Shown here in pieces: positions 1-13,085 of a DNA stretch of 64,000 nucleotides. Source of the DNA: Stenotrophomonas sp. MMGLT7 (lineage in GTDB: Bacteria; Pseudomonadota; Gammaproteobacteria; Xanthomonadales; Xanthomonadaceae); assembly GCF_021168555.1 (NCBI RefSeq), contig NZ_JAJOZS010000018.1:1-64000 (forward strand), written 5' to 3'. Both the position numbers and the translations under genes were made by a program. Within the stretch, counting starts at the first letter, position 1, and the number at the start of each line of letters is the position of its first letter. The notes under the pieces are model-generated. The model made no database searches. It saw nothing but the letters and a program-made list of their open reading frames with translations, and was not told the DNA's origin.

Positions 1-614
1 GTGCGCGTGGCGGCGACCGTGCGGCGTGCCGAGGCTTCCTGGCGGCGCGCGGCCGCCAGCGCCGCCGCCGGCGCGGCCGCGACCACCTGGCCGAGGGTGC
101 CGTCGGGATCGGCCGGCATCGCCGGCGCCTGCACAGGCACCGGCGCGGGCGTCGGGGCCGGTGCAGGCGTGGTGGCGACCACCGCGGCGGACTCGTCGGC
201 GGGAGGCGGAAGATTGTCCGGCAGCTGCTCGCGGCTCATGAACATCGCCAGCGCGGCGACCGAGGCCGCCAGCGCGGTGCCGCCGCCCCAGCGCAGCCAG
301 CGCCGCGGCGCGTGCGCGGGAGAACGCGAAGGCGAGCCGGTGCGTTCCGGCGGCGGTTCGTGCGCCACCGCCGCGGCGACGCGGCCGGCGAAATCCAGCG
401 GTGCCGGCGCGCAGGACTGGCCGCGCAGCACGTCGCCGCACAGCAGCCAGCGCTCGTGGCAGCCGGACAGTTCGGCATCGTGCTGCAGCCGGCGCAGCAT
501 GAAGCGCGCCTCGTCGGTGGACAGCTCGCCATCGATCAACGCCGACAGCTGCTGGCGGTAATGGACCTCGAACTTGTCGCCGGCGACGCCGGGCAAAGGC
601 TTTTCGTTATTCAT
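1..614 (-). CDS. rseA: Anti-sigma-E factor RseA (partial, C-terminus beyond window)
   Basis: Inner-membrane anti-sigma factor that holds RpoE inactive until envelope stress triggers its proteolysis. The reading frame starts at the ATG at 614-612 and runs off the left edge after about 204 codons. The N-terminal part carries the RseA cytoplasmic domain pattern (LSALIDGELSTDEARFML, then HERWLLCGDVLRG). A single hydrophobic segment around residues 110-130 separates it from an Ala/Pro/Val-rich periplasmic tail. Its start overlaps the rpoE stop by four bases (ATGA), so the two are translationally coupled. Family assignment rests on the domain pattern and the partner gene. The missing end prevents a length check. 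Confidence 0.88.
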   Translation of the reverse strand, partial: MNNEKPLPGVAGDKFEVHYRQQLSALIDGELSTDEARFMLRRLQHDAELSGCHERWLLCGDVLRGQSCAPAPLDFAGRVAAAVAHEPPPERTGSPSRSPAHAPRRWLRWGGGTALAASVAALAMFMSREQLPDNLPPPADESAAVVATTPAPAPTPAPVPVQAPAMPADPDGTLGQVVAAAPAAALAAARRQEASARRTVAATR

Positions 615-1231
615 ACGCGTTGCTTTTCACGGGTAGCGCTCTCGGTATCCAGCAGGGGCCGCAGCTCGGCATCGATCGCCTCGCGTGCACGGAAGATGCG
701 CGAACGCACCGTCCCGATGGGGCACCCCATCCTGTGCGCGATGTCCTCGTAGCTCATGCCCTCCACCTCGCGCAGGGTGATGGCCGCTCGCAGCTCCTCC
801 GGCAATGCATTGACCGCCTTCATCACCGTTTGTTCCAGCTGCTGGCGCATCAGTTCACGTTCCGGTGTGTCGGTATCGCGCAGGCGGGTGCCGGAATCGA
901 ACTGCTCGGCGTCGGCCACGTCGATGTCGTCGGTGGGCGGGCGGCGGTTGTGGGCGACCAGATGGTTCTTGGCGGTGTTCACGGCGATCCTGTGCAGCCA
1001 TGTATAGAACTGGGCGTCGCCGCGGAAGCTCCCGATCGCGCGGTAGGCGCGGAGGAAGGTGTCCTGGGCCACGTCCTGACATTCGCTCCAGTCGGCGATG
1101 TAGCGCCCGATCAACGCCACGATCCGATGCTGGTACTTGCGCACCAGGACATCGAACGCCGCGCTCTCGCCGCGCTGCACACGCCGGACCAGTTCCAGGT
1201 CCAGCTCCTGAGGTGTATCGACATCGGCCAT
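611..1231 (-). CDS. rpoE: ECF RNA polymerase sigma factor RpoE (sigma-E)
   Basis: Extracytoplasmic-function sigma factor for envelope stress. The 206-aa product has region 2 (YQHRIVALIGRYIADWSECQD, then DTFLRAYRAIGSFRGD and YTWLHRIAVNTAKNHL) and region 4 (LPEELRAAITLREVEGMSYEDI followed by GCPIGTVRSRIFRARE). I chose the ATG at 1231 (MADVDTPQELD) because this is where xanthomonad RpoE proteins begin. An upstream in-frame ATG at 1327 would add a segment unlike the family. The gene is immediately followed by rseA with a 4-base overlap. A sigma-E type promoter lies just upstream, suggesting autoregulation. Confidence 0.95.
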   Translation of the reverse strand: MADVDTPQELDLELVRRVQRGESAAFDVLVRKYQHRIVALIGRYIADWSECQDVAQDTFLRAYRAIGSFRGDAQFYTWLHRIAVNTAKNHLVAHNRRPPTDDIDVADAEQFDSGTRLRDTDTPERELMRQQLEQTVMKAVNALPEELRAAITLREVEGMSYEDIAHRMGCPIGTVRSRIFRAREAIDAELRPLLDTESATREKQRV

Positions 1232-1269
1232 AACGGGCCGCACTCCTGTCAGCCCAACCGCGTCGGGCA

Positions 1270-1297
1270 CTGTGACCGCCATTCCGGCAAAAAGTTC
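1270..1297 (-). promoter_or_regulatory. Candidate sigma-E (autoregulatory) promoter of rpoE
   Basis: On the minus strand, GAACTT (1297-1292) is separated by 16 bases from TCACAG (1275-1270). The spacing and the GAACTT -35 match the sigma-E consensus, GAACTT-N16/17-TCtgA; the -10 element is imperfect. The promoter sits about 39 bases before the rpoE start codon, as expected for the self-activated promoter of such operons. No transcript data support it. Confidence 0.5.
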
Positions 1298-1468
1298 AGC
1301 GGCCTTGCCTGCACCGCCACCCCACAACGTTAACCGCGTCCCCGTTAGGCTCGCGCATGCCAGCGGTCACGGATCATGTCCCTCGCCCGGAACATTGGGA
1401 TTTGACGGGATGGAAACAACCTCTGGATGATAACGACCTTGTCCATACACAACCGGATGGTCCACCCC

Positions 1469-3532
1469 ATGCTTGCAGGCTTCGATGGGCTTCGATTCAG
1501 CCACTGGCTTCCCGAGATCCGCGACGACGGCGTCGTCGTGCTCAGCCTGGACCGCCAGGGCATCTCGGTCAACGCGTTCTCGCAGGACGTGCTGATCGAG
1601 CTGGGCGACCTGCTGGAACGCATCGCCATCGATCCGCCCAAGGGCGTGGTGATCCGCTCGGCCAAGCCGTCGGGCTTCATCGCCGGCGCCGACCTGAAGG
1701 AATTCCAGGAGTACGACCGCAAGGGCACGGTCAACGATGCGATCCGCCGCGGACAGGCCGTGTTCCAGAAGCTGGCCGAGCTGCCGTGCCCGACGGTGGC
1801 CGCGATCCATGGCTTCTGCATGGGTGGCGGCACCGAGATCTCGCTGGCCTGCCGCTACCGCGTGGCCAGCGGCGACGCCTCCACCCGCATCGGCCTGCCG
1901 GAAACCAAGCTCGGCATCTTCCCCGGTTGGGGTGGCAGCGCGCGCCTGCCGCGCCTGATCGGTGCGCCGGCGGCGATGGACCTGATGCTCACCGGCCGCA
2001 CCGTGTCGGCATCGGCCGCGCGGGCGCTGGGACTGGTGGACAAGGTGGTGGCGCCGGCGGTGCTGGTCGATGCCGCGGTCGCGCTGGCGCTGTCGGGCAC
2101 CACGCGCCCGTTCAAGCAGCGCGCGACCGCATGGGCCACCAATACCTGGATCGCACGGCAGATCCTGGCGCCGCAGATGGCCAAGCAGGTCGCGCGCAAG
2201 GCACGCCGCGAGCACTACCCGGCGCCGTACGCGCTGATCGACGTGTGGAAGCGCAGCGGCGGCAGCGGCATCCAGGCACGCCTGGACGCCGAGCGCCGCG
2301 CGGTGGTCAAGCTGGCCGGCACGCCGACCGCGCGCAACCTGATCCGCATCTTCTTCCTCACCGAGCGGCTCAAGGGCCTTGGGGGCAAGGATCACGGCAT
2401 CCGCCACGTGCACGTGGTCGGTGCAGGAGTGATGGGCGGCGACATCGCCGCCTGGTCGGCCTACAAGGGTTTCGAGGTGACGCTGCAGGACCGCGAGCAG
2501 CGCTTCATCGATCCGGCGCTGGCGCGCGCCGGCGAACTGTTCGCCAAGCGCGTCAAGGACGAGAGCAAGCGCCCGGCGGTGGCGGCACGACTCAAGGGCG
2601 ACCTGGACGGCGCCGGCATCGCCGAGGCCGACCTGGTGATCGAGGCGATCATCGAGAACCCGGACGCCAAGCGCGAGCTGTACCAGTCCATCGAGCCCAG
2701 GCTCAAGGCCGACGCGCTGCTCACCAGCAACACCTCCTCGATCCCGCTGGACGAGCTGCGCGAGCACATCCAGCGCCCGGCGCAGTTCGCCGGCCTGCAC
2801 TACTTCAACCCGGTGGCGCAGATGCCGCTGGTGGAGATCGTGCAGCACGACCAGCTGGCGCCGGAGACCGGCAAGCGGCTGGCGGCGTTCTGCAAGGCGC
2901 TGGACAAGCTGCCGGTGCCGGTGGCCGGCACGCCCGGCTTCCTGGTCAACCGCGTGCTGTTCCCGTACATGCTGGAGGCGGCCAACGCCTACGCCGAGGG
3001 CGTCCCCGGCGCGGTGATCGACAAGGCCGCGGTGAAGTTCGGCATGCCGATGGGACCGATCGAGCTGATCGACACCGTCGGCCTGGACGTGGCCGCCGGC
3101 GTGGGCAAGGAACTGGCGCCGTTCCTCGGCCTGCAGATCCCGCAGGCGCTGGCGACGGTGGAGCCGGACAAGCGCGGCAAGAAGGATGGCAAGGGCCTGT
3201 ACACGTGGCAGGAGGGCAAGCCGGTCAAGCCGGACGTGCCCGCCGACTACAAGGCGCCGGACGACCTGGAGGACCGCCTGGTGCTGCCGCTGCTCAACGA
3301 GGCGGTCGCCTGCCTGCACGACGGCGTGGTCGCCGATGCCGACCTGCTCGATGCCGGAGTGATCTTCGGCACGGGCTTCGCCCCGTTCCGCGGCGGTCCG
3401 ATCCAGTACATCCGCAGCACCGGCGCCGACGCCCTGCTGGACAGGCTCAAGGCGCTGCAGGCTCGCCATGGCGAACGCTTCGCCCCGCGCCCGGGCTGGG
3501 ATTCACCGGCACTGCGCGAACCGGCGGTGTGA
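1469..3532 (+). CDS. FadJ-type fatty acid oxidation multifunctional enzyme (enoyl-CoA hydratase / 3-hydroxyacyl-CoA dehydrogenase)
   Basis: Bifunctional beta-oxidation alpha subunit of 687 aa. The N-terminal crotonase half has the oxyanion-hole segment GFIAGADLKEF, IHGFCMGGGTE and GLPETKLGIFPGWGG, which supplies two catalytic Glu residues. From about residue 313 a Rossmann domain begins (VVGAGVMGGDIA) with the 3-hydroxyacyl-CoA dehydrogenase signature GLHYFNPVAQMPLVEIV containing the catalytic His. I take the ATG at 1469 (MLAGFDGLRF); in-frame ATGs at 1427 and 1457 add residues that family members lack. The gene is divergent from rpoE and stands alone: the partner thiolase is not in this window. 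A terminator-like hairpin follows the stop. It could be called fadJ or fadB; the sequence does not settle which. Confidence 0.9.
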   Translation: MLAGFDGLRFSHWLPEIRDDGVVVLSLDRQGISVNAFSQDVLIELGDLLERIAIDPPKGVVIRSAKPSGFIAGADLKEFQEYDRKGTVNDAIRRGQAVFQKLAELPCPTVAAIHGFCMGGGTEISLACRYRVASGDASTRIGLPETKLGIFPGWGGSARLPRLIGAPAAMDLMLTGRTVSASAARALGLVDKVVAPAVLVDAAVALALSGTTRPFKQRATAWATNTWIARQILAPQMAKQVARKARREHYPAPYALIDVWKRSGGSGIQARLDAERRAVVKLAGTPTARNLIRIFFLTERLKGLGGKDHGIRHVHVVGAGVMGGDIAAWSAYKGFEVTLQDREQRFIDPALARAGELFAKRVKDESKRPAVAARLKGDLDGAGIAEADLVIEAIIENPDAKRELYQSIEPRLKADALLTSNTSSIPLDELREHIQRPAQFAGLHYFNPVAQMPLVEIVQHDQLAPETGKRLAAFCKALDKLPVPVAGTPGFLVNRVLFPYMLEAANAYAEGVPGAVIDKAAVKFGMPMGPIELIDTVGLDVAAGVGKELAPFLGLQIPQALATVEPDKRGKKDGKGLYTWQEGKPVKPDVPADYKAPDDLEDRLVLPLLNEAVACLHDGVVADADLLDAGVIFGTGFAPFRGGPIQYIRSTGADALLDRLKALQARHGERFAPRPGWDSPALREPAV

Positions 3533-3552
3533 CGCAGCGATGCCGCGACCGG

Positions 3553-3577
3553 AAACGCCGCCTTCGGGTGGCGTTTT
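3553..3577 (+). terminator. Rho-independent terminator after the FadJ-type gene
   Basis: AAACGCC (3553-3559) pairs with GGCGTTT (3570-3576) around a CCTTCGGG-containing loop, and the T tract continues past the stem. It lies 20 bases after the stop codon and could work in both directions. Confidence 0.7.
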
Positions 3578-3621
3578 CGTAGGCCCCTGCCGGCGTCGGA
3601 CGGGGAAACGCCTGGAGCCCC

Positions 3622-3652
3622 GTAGCCCGGGCAAGCGAAGCGCACCCGGGAT
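3622..3652. repeat. GTAGCCCGGG...CCCGGGAT palindromic intergenic repeat
   Basis: The arms GTAGCCCGGG (3622-3631) and CCCGGGAT (3645-3652) flank CAAGCGAAGCGCA. The form resembles a dispersed repeat common between genes of gammaproteobacteria. Only one copy is in this window, so calling it a family member is from general knowledge. Confidence 0.6.
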
Positions 3653-3765
3653 GACCGATGGCCTGGCAGCGCCCACGCCGCCGGCCTGGGCCGGGGCGCG
3701 CCGCAGAGATTGGGGTCAGGGGGCAAAGCCCTCGGAATGCCCGGCTGCACCAGGCTTCGCCCGTA

Positions 3766-3809
3766 CCCTCATCCGCCCCTTCGGGGCACCTTCTCCCGCA
3801 AGGAGAAGG
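3766..3809. repeat. Two-hairpin CTCATCC-type intergenic repeat, copy A (degenerate)
   Basis: CCCTCATCC is followed by a GCCCCTTCGGGGC hairpin and then CTTCTCCCGCAAGGAGAAGG, a second hairpin that is shortened relative to other copies. The same order of modules recurs at 22198-22243, 37415-37516 and 49131-49270. Confidence 0.75.
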
Positions 3810-3968
3810 AAACTTACAGCCCGTAGCTCGGAACCACGCCCCCGACGCCTGGTGAACCCGAACATCGCGCGCGTCGGCCGCGTGCCTGCCCCGTGAACAC
3901 CGGCCCGCGCGTCGGATGCATCGCTGCGATCGGCTGCGGAGCTGGCCTTGCCGTGGACAGCCAGACGC

Positions 3969-4958
3969 TCAGGAATGGGTGTGCCCGTAATGCCCGTGCC
4001 GATCAGGCCCGTGATCGTGATCGTGCGAATCATGCCCGGACGGGTCGTGGCCATGGCCATCGCCTTCTACCCCGCACACCTCGCCACCGCAGTAGCTGGC
4101 CTCGACCTGCAGCGTCACGTGATCGATGTCGAAGCGCTCGTGCAGCAGTTCCCCCAGCCCGCGGCGCAGCAGTTCGGCGTCGACGCCGTCGGCCATGACC
4201 ACGTGCGCGGTCAGCGCCGGCGTGCTGGAGGCCAGCGCCCACACGTGCAGGTCGTGCACGTCCACCACCCCCGCATGGCCGCACAGCGCCTGCCGCACCT
4301 CGCCCAGCACGATGCCCTTGGGCACGCCTTCGAGCAGCACGTTGATCGCCTCGCGCAGCAGCACCCAGGTGCGCGGCAGCACCCACAGGCCGATCAGCAC
4401 CGCCAGCGCCGCGTCGATCCATTGCCAGCCTGTCCAGCGGATCAGCAGTGCGCCGATGATCACCGCCACCGAACCGAGCATGTCGCTCCATACCTCAAGG
4501 TAGGCCCCCTTGACGTTGAGGCTCTCGCCGCTGCCGGCCTTGAGCAGGCGCATGGCGACCAGGTTCACCGCCAGCCCGATCGCCGCGATGACCAGCATGC
4601 CGCCGGAAGCCACGTGCTGCGGCTGGCGGAAGCGCTCCACCGCCTCCCACAGGATGTAGGCCCCGACCGCGAACAGCAGCGCGCCGTTGGCCATCGCCCC
4701 CAACGCTTCCAGGCGCGCGTAGCCATAGGAACGGCGCGCATCGGGGGGGCGCCGGCTCATGCGCACGGCCAGCAGCGCGATCATCAGCCCGACCGTGTCG
4801 GTGGCCATGTGCGCGGCATCGGACAGCAGCGCCAGGCTGTTGGTGATGAAGGCGCCGGCGATCTCCGCCAGCAGGAAGGCCGAGGTCAGCCCGAGCGCCC
4901 ACCACAGGGGCTTCTCGTAGCGGATGTCGCTGGGCAGGTGGTTGTGATCGTGGCTCAT
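3969..4958 (-). CDS. Cation diffusion facilitator (CDF) family metal efflux protein
   Basis: Proton-driven divalent metal exporter of the inner membrane, 329 aa. Six predicted transmembrane segments precede a cytoplasmic C-terminal domain. TM2 has the metal site HMATD (HxxxD) in LLSDAAHMATDTVG. The matching site in TM5 reads EVWSD, so the usual His is Glu. Both ends are His-rich (MSHDHNH at the start; DSHDHDHG and HGHYGHTHS at the end). The ATG at 4958 is preferred over one 33 bases upstream because it begins the His-rich N-terminus. The architecture fits the Zn/Co/Cd transporters CzcD, ZitB and DmeF; metal specificity cannot be read from sequence. Confidence 0.9.
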   Translation of the reverse strand: MSHDHNHLPSDIRYEKPLWWALGLTSAFLLAEIAGAFITNSLALLSDAAHMATDTVGLMIALLAVRMSRRPPDARRSYGYARLEALGAMANGALLFAVGAYILWEAVERFRQPQHVASGGMLVIAAIGLAVNLVAMRLLKAGSGESLNVKGAYLEVWSDMLGSVAVIIGALLIRWTGWQWIDAALAVLIGLWVLPRTWVLLREAINVLLEGVPKGIVLGEVRQALCGHAGVVDVHDLHVWALASSTPALTAHVVMADGVDAELLRRGLGELLHERFDIDHVTLQVEASYCGGEVCGVEGDGHGHDPSGHDSHDHDHGPDRHGHYGHTHS

Positions 4959-5102
4959 GTGCCGCTCCGGGATTTGCGCCACCTTAGGCACGTTCGTGCA
5001 CGGAGACTATTACACCGCAGGCACCGCCATCGCATTGACACGACCGGCCGCGCCGGTGAAATACAATACGCGGTTAATTTTTCCCCGCGCCCTCCCCCGG
5101 CT

Positions 5103-6539
5103 ATGACATCCCCGGCCAACGCCCTTCCCGACGAAGACTCGCAGCAGCTGGCTCCGGCCTGGCGCGAGCAGATCCTGGCCACGCCGCCACACGCCCTGGC
5201 GTTGATGGCCGACATCGCCTCGCAGCCGCTGCAGGCGCTTTCGGACCAGTTCTACGCGGTCCTGCTCGACGATCCCCGCGCCAGCCGCTTCCTGTCCAAC
5301 GAACAGGTCAGCGAGCAGCTCAAGCCCGCCCTGCAGCACTGGCTGCGCGCGCTGATGACCGCGACGCCGGCCACGGTGCAGGAACTGATCGTCGTCAACC
5401 GCCACATCGGCCGCGTGCACGCGCGCGTCGGCATCCCTGTGGACCTGGTCACCCGCGGGGTGCGCGTGCTGCGGCTGCAGCTGTTCCGCCGCATCGCCGG
5501 CAGCGGAGCCGTCGAGCCGACCTGCATCTCCGCCATGGCCTGCATCAGCATCGCCATGGACATCGCGCTGGAAGGCATGACCCTGGCCTACACCACCGCA
5601 CACGACCGCTCGGCGCGCACCGACGCGGCCTACCGCCTGTTCTCGCTGGTGCAGAACGTGAGCACCGAGCGCGAACGCCAGCGCGCGCTGCTGCTGGACT
5701 GGGAGAACAACCTGCTCTACAGCCTGGCCGGACAGACCGGTTCGGACATCGACACCCAGCGCCTGTCCACATCCGAATTCGGCCTGTGGTACACCCACAA
5801 GGGCATCCCCAGCTTCGGCGACAGCTCCGAGACCCAGCGCATCACCGCGCTGATCGGCGAGGTCGATGCGCTGCTGGCGGTCGAACCGGGCGCCGGCGGC
5901 TCCGGCCAGGGCCGCCTGGCGACCCTGCATGCGATCCGCGAGCGCCTGAGCGCGATCCGCAACCTGCTGAACATGCTGTTCGAGCGCGTCGGCGAACTCG
6001 ACGCCGGGTCGGATTCGCTGACCAACCTGCTCAACCGGCGCTTCCTGCCCACCGTGCTGCGGCGGGAGATCGAACTGGCGAGCAAGGCATCGGGCAGCTT
6101 CGCCGTGCTGCTGCTCGACCTGGACCACTTCAAGAGCATCAACGACCGCTACGGCCACGAGACCGGCGACCGCACGCTGCAGCACGTGGCCAACACCCTC
6201 AACCAGTTCACCCGCGGCAGCGACTATGTGTTCCGGTTGGGCGGCGAGGAGTTCGTGATCGTGCTGGTGGCGGTCACCGAACAGCGCGCCCAGGCCATCG
6301 CCGAGTCCCTGCGCAAGCAGATCGCCGCCACCCAGGTGCCGGTGACCGATGCGCAGGTGCTGGCCATCACCGCGAGCATCGGCGTGGCCATGTACGACGG
6401 CCATCCCGACTACGAACGCCTGATGAGCCGGGCCGACGCCGCCATGTACGAGGCCAAGGCCAACGGCCGCGACCAGGTGGTGATGGCCCGCCCGGGCATG
6501 AAGACCAGCGCGCCCCGCCGCTACCTGGCGCGCGACTGA
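5103..6539 (+). CDS. Globin-coupled diguanylate cyclase (DosC-like, GGDEF)
   Basis: Makes cyclic di-GMP under control of a haem globin sensor; 478 aa. Residues 1-170 form a sensor globin. Y51 sits in QFYAVLL, where the distal Tyr of globin-coupled sensors lies, and H106 in [11 protein letters not shown] occupies the proximal haem-ligand position. A middle region of about 130 residues leads to the GGDEF domain, with [16 protein letters not shown] and the active-site loop RLGGEEF (GGEEF at 380-384). An RGSD motif just before it matches the RxxD product-inhibition site. Length compares with about 460 aa for E. coli DosC. The residues argue for an active, oxygen-responsive cyclase. It stands alone, divergent from the CDF gene. 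Confidence 0.9.
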   Translation: MTSPANALPDEDSQQLAPAWREQILATPPHALALMADIASQPLQALSDQFYAVLLDDPRASRFLSNEQVSEQLKPALQHWLRALMTATPATVQELIVVNRHIGRVHARVGIPVDLVTRGVRVLRLQLFRRIAGSGAVEPTCISAMACISIAMDIALEGMTLAYTTAHDRSARTDAAYRLFSLVQNVSTERERQRALLLDWENNLLYSLAGQTGSDIDTQRLSTSEFGLWYTHKGIPSFGDSSETQRITALIGEVDALLAVEPGAGGSGQGRLATLHAIRERLSAIRNLLNMLFERVGELDAGSDSLTNLLNRRFLPTVLRREIELASKASGSFAVLLLDLDHFKSINDRYGHETGDRTLQHVANTLNQFTRGSDYVFRLGGEEFVIVLVAVTEQRAQAIAESLRKQIAATQVPVTDAQVLAITASIGVAMYDGHPDYERLMSRADAAMYEAKANGRDQVVMARPGMKTSAPRRYLARD

Positions 6540-6666
6540 GCGCGCCGCACCGGTGGCGCCGGAGCGCCGCCATGCCATCGGGATCGCCACCTGCCTGCGG
6601 CGCGCGCGACCGCGTCGACTACAATTCCAGACCGTTTGCACGTCCGCCCGCGTCAGCTCGGCGGAC

Positions 6667-9312
<2,646 letters not shown>

Positions 9313-9317
9313 GGGCC

Positions 9318-9349
9318 GGGATTCGGGATTCGGGATTCGGGATTCGGGA
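9318..9349. repeat. GGGATTC heptad tandem array
   Basis: Four complete GGGATTC units (9318-9345) and a partial fifth lie only 5 bases after the mutS stop. Related arrays occur at 16822-16844 and 44591-44734. Confidence 0.85.
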
Positions 9350-9492
9350 AAGGCTATCCCTAGTTTCGCTGGTCCTGGGGGCCGATCCGATCCGTCTTTC
9401 CTGTCGCTGCGGAGACGACTCAACGGTAATGCCCGGGCTGCTAGCCTGAAGCGGCCACGGCGGTACGACCGCCTTCACCCAAAGGACATGAC

Positions 9493-10107
9493 ATGACCAC
9501 GACCAGCCTTACCGAGACCCTCCTGCAGCAACTGCAAGGCCCCGCACTGCAGCAGGTGGCGCAGAGCCTGGGCATCGATGCACAGCAGGCGCAGGGCGCC
9601 GTCGGCGCGGCGCTGCCGCTGTTGATGGGCGCACTCGGGCGCAACGCACAGCAGCCGCAGGGCGCCGAGGCGCTGCTGGGCGCACTGCAGCGCGACCATG
9701 CCGGCGGCGGCGGCTTCGACCTGGGCGGCCTGCTCGGCTCGGTGCTCGGCGGTGGCAGCGGCAATGCCCAGACCGATGGCGCCGGCATCCTCGGCCACGT
9801 GTTCGGTGCCAAGGCGCCGCAGGCGGCCAGCCAGTTGGGCCAGGCCACCGGGCTGGGCGGAGACAAGGCCTCGCAACTGCTGCAGATCCTGGCCCCGATC
9901 GTGCTGGCCTTCCTGGCCAAGCGATTCCTCGGCAACGGCCAGGCCGATGCCTCGCAACTGGGCCAGACCCTGAGCCAGGAACAGCAGCATGTCGCGCAGT
10001 CGGGCGTCGGCGGCCTGCTCGGCTCGGTGCTCGACCAGGACGGCGACGGGCAGCTAGGCGTCGGCGACCTGCTGAAGATCGGCGGCGGCCTGTTCGGCAA
10101 GTCCTGA
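9493..10107 (+). CDS. DUF937 (YidB-like) protein with a C-terminal EF-hand-like loop
   Basis: Unknown function, 204 aa. The N-terminus (LLQQLQGPALQQVAQSLGI, then GAVGAALPLLMGAL) and repeated Gly/Leu/Gln-rich stretches match DUF937. The same LLGSVLG motif occurs in the first half (GGLLGSVLGG) and near the end (GGLLGSVLDQ), suggesting an internal duplication. Residues 181-192, DQDGDGQLGVGD, form a calcium-binding-type loop. No signal peptide is evident. The start is an ATG directly after AAAGGACATGAC, giving a good ribosome site. It stands alone between mutS and katG. Confidence 0.8.
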   Translation: MTTTSLTETLLQQLQGPALQQVAQSLGIDAQQAQGAVGAALPLLMGALGRNAQQPQGAEALLGALQRDHAGGGGFDLGGLLGSVLGGGSGNAQTDGAGILGHVFGAKAPQAASQLGQATGLGGDKASQLLQILAPIVLAFLAKRFLGNGQADASQLGQTLSQEQQHVAQSGVGGLLGSVLDQDGDGQLGVGDLLKIGGGLFGKS

Positions 10108-10188
10108 GCAGGCGTCCCCCGGCCATCGCGGCCACTCATTCATCCAACTGGTCGCTTTGGCAGAGGGCAGCCTCTGCCTCTCGAGGCA

Positions 10189-10211
10189 ATCGATAGATCT
10201 GGTCTATCGAT
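10189..10211 (+). promoter_or_regulatory. OxyR-like palindrome upstream of katG
   Basis: Perfect inverted repeat ATCGATAG-N7-CTATCGAT (arms 10189-10196 and 10204-10211), containing ATAG-N7-CTAT, the half-operator spacing known for OxyR. It ends 74 bases before the katG start. The second ATAG-N7-CTAT unit expected downstream is degenerate. A further palindrome, TTGATT-TTATT-AATCAA (10230-10246), follows. Confidence 0.6.
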
Positions 10212-10213
10212 AA

Positions 10214-12487
<2,274 letters not shown>

Positions 12488-12496
12488 GCGGACGTA

Positions 12497-12557
12497 AGGT
12501 GCCGGCCTGGCCTGAATCCCCCAGGCCAGGCCGGCACCTGTCTTTCTCCCTTTTTTT
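12497..12557 (+). terminator. Strong rho-independent terminator of katG
   Basis: A perfect 17-bp stem (AGGTGCCGGCCTGGCCT at 12497-12513 with its complement at 12523-12539) is followed by pyrimidine-rich sequence ending in seven T residues (12551-12557). Confidence 0.85.
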
Positions 12558-12631
12558 GTAGGAGCGACTTCAGTCGCGATGGGACCTTACCTAACCTAGT
12601 AAAGCCCGATCGCGACTGAAGTCGCTCCTAC
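12558..12631. repeat. GTAG-type REP pair (REPIN), copy 1
   Basis: GTAGGAGCGACTTCAGTCGC begins at 12558 and its exact inverse ends at 12631, with a 30-base spacer between. Each half has its own GCGACT/AGTCGC hairpin. The GTAG head and inverted doublet match REP elements mobilised by RAYT transposases; no RAYT gene is in this window. Confidence 0.9.
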
Positions 12632-12680
12632 AGTTTTCACGCAGTTTTCCACGCCGTTTTTCACGCAGTTCCACGGCCCG

Positions 12681-13085
12681 TCACATCGCGTCGATGTCAC
12701 CCAGCGCGCGGATCAGCCGCCGCGCGCGCTTGTCCGGGCGGTGCTCCGGTGGCCGGTAGCCGTTGCGTTCGGCCGCGCGCAGCTCGCGCAGCTGGATGCG
12801 TTGCTGCCGCGACTGCTCGCTCTCCTCGTACAGCGCCTGCGCCACCGCTGCCGGGCCGCGGGTCTCGCTCAGCGCCAGTACCCGCACCTCGAACGTCTCC
12901 TCGCCGCGGCCGATCCGCAGCCACTCGCCGACGCGCAGCGCGCGCGACGACTTGGGCCGCTGCCCGGCCACCTCGACCTTGCCGGTTTCTATCGCCTGCT
13001 TGGCCAGGCTGCGGGTCCTGAAGAAACGCGCGGCCCACAGCCACACGTCCAGCCTCACCGCAGCCTGCAACAACCCATCCGTCAT
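12681..13085 (-). CDS. hslR: Heat shock protein 15 homologue, S4-domain RNA-binding protein
   Basis: Ribosome-associated RNA-binding protein; in E. coli Hsp15 rescues stalled 50S subunits carrying nascent chains. The 134-aa product has an S4 domain near its start (VRLDVWLWAARFFRTRSLA, then IETGKVEVAGQRPKSS). A basic Gln/Arg-rich C-terminal half ends in RPDKRARRLIRAL, as in the family. The ATG at 13085 overlaps the stop of the upstream small gene by four bases (ATGA). REP copy 1 lies downstream. Confidence 0.88.
   Translation of the reverse strand: MTDGLLQAAVRLDVWLWAARFFRTRSLAKQAIETGKVEVAGQRPKSSRALRVGEWLRIGRGEETFEVRVLALSETRGPAAVAQALYEESEQSRQQRIQLRELRAAERNGYRPPEHRPDKRARRLIRALGDIDAM

Larger units (their letters stand above)
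3533..3968. other. 436-bp intergenic region with terminator and two repeat elements
   Basis: No credible gene. It holds a terminator for the upstream gene (3553-3577), a GTAGCCCGGG-type palindromic repeat (3622-3652) and one copy of the two-hairpin CTCATCC element (3766-3809). The remainder is GC-rich sequence without codon-like structure. The two flanking genes converge here. Confidence 0.7.

Noticed and set aside
5035-5067. Sigma-70 promoter of the globin-coupled cyclase (TTGACA and TACAAT)
   Set aside because: The elements are 21 bases apart, outside the usual 16-18 range.
9318-9349. Possible CRISPR-like direct repeats
   Set aside because: Seven-base tandem units without spacers; not a CRISPR array, and no cas gene is present.
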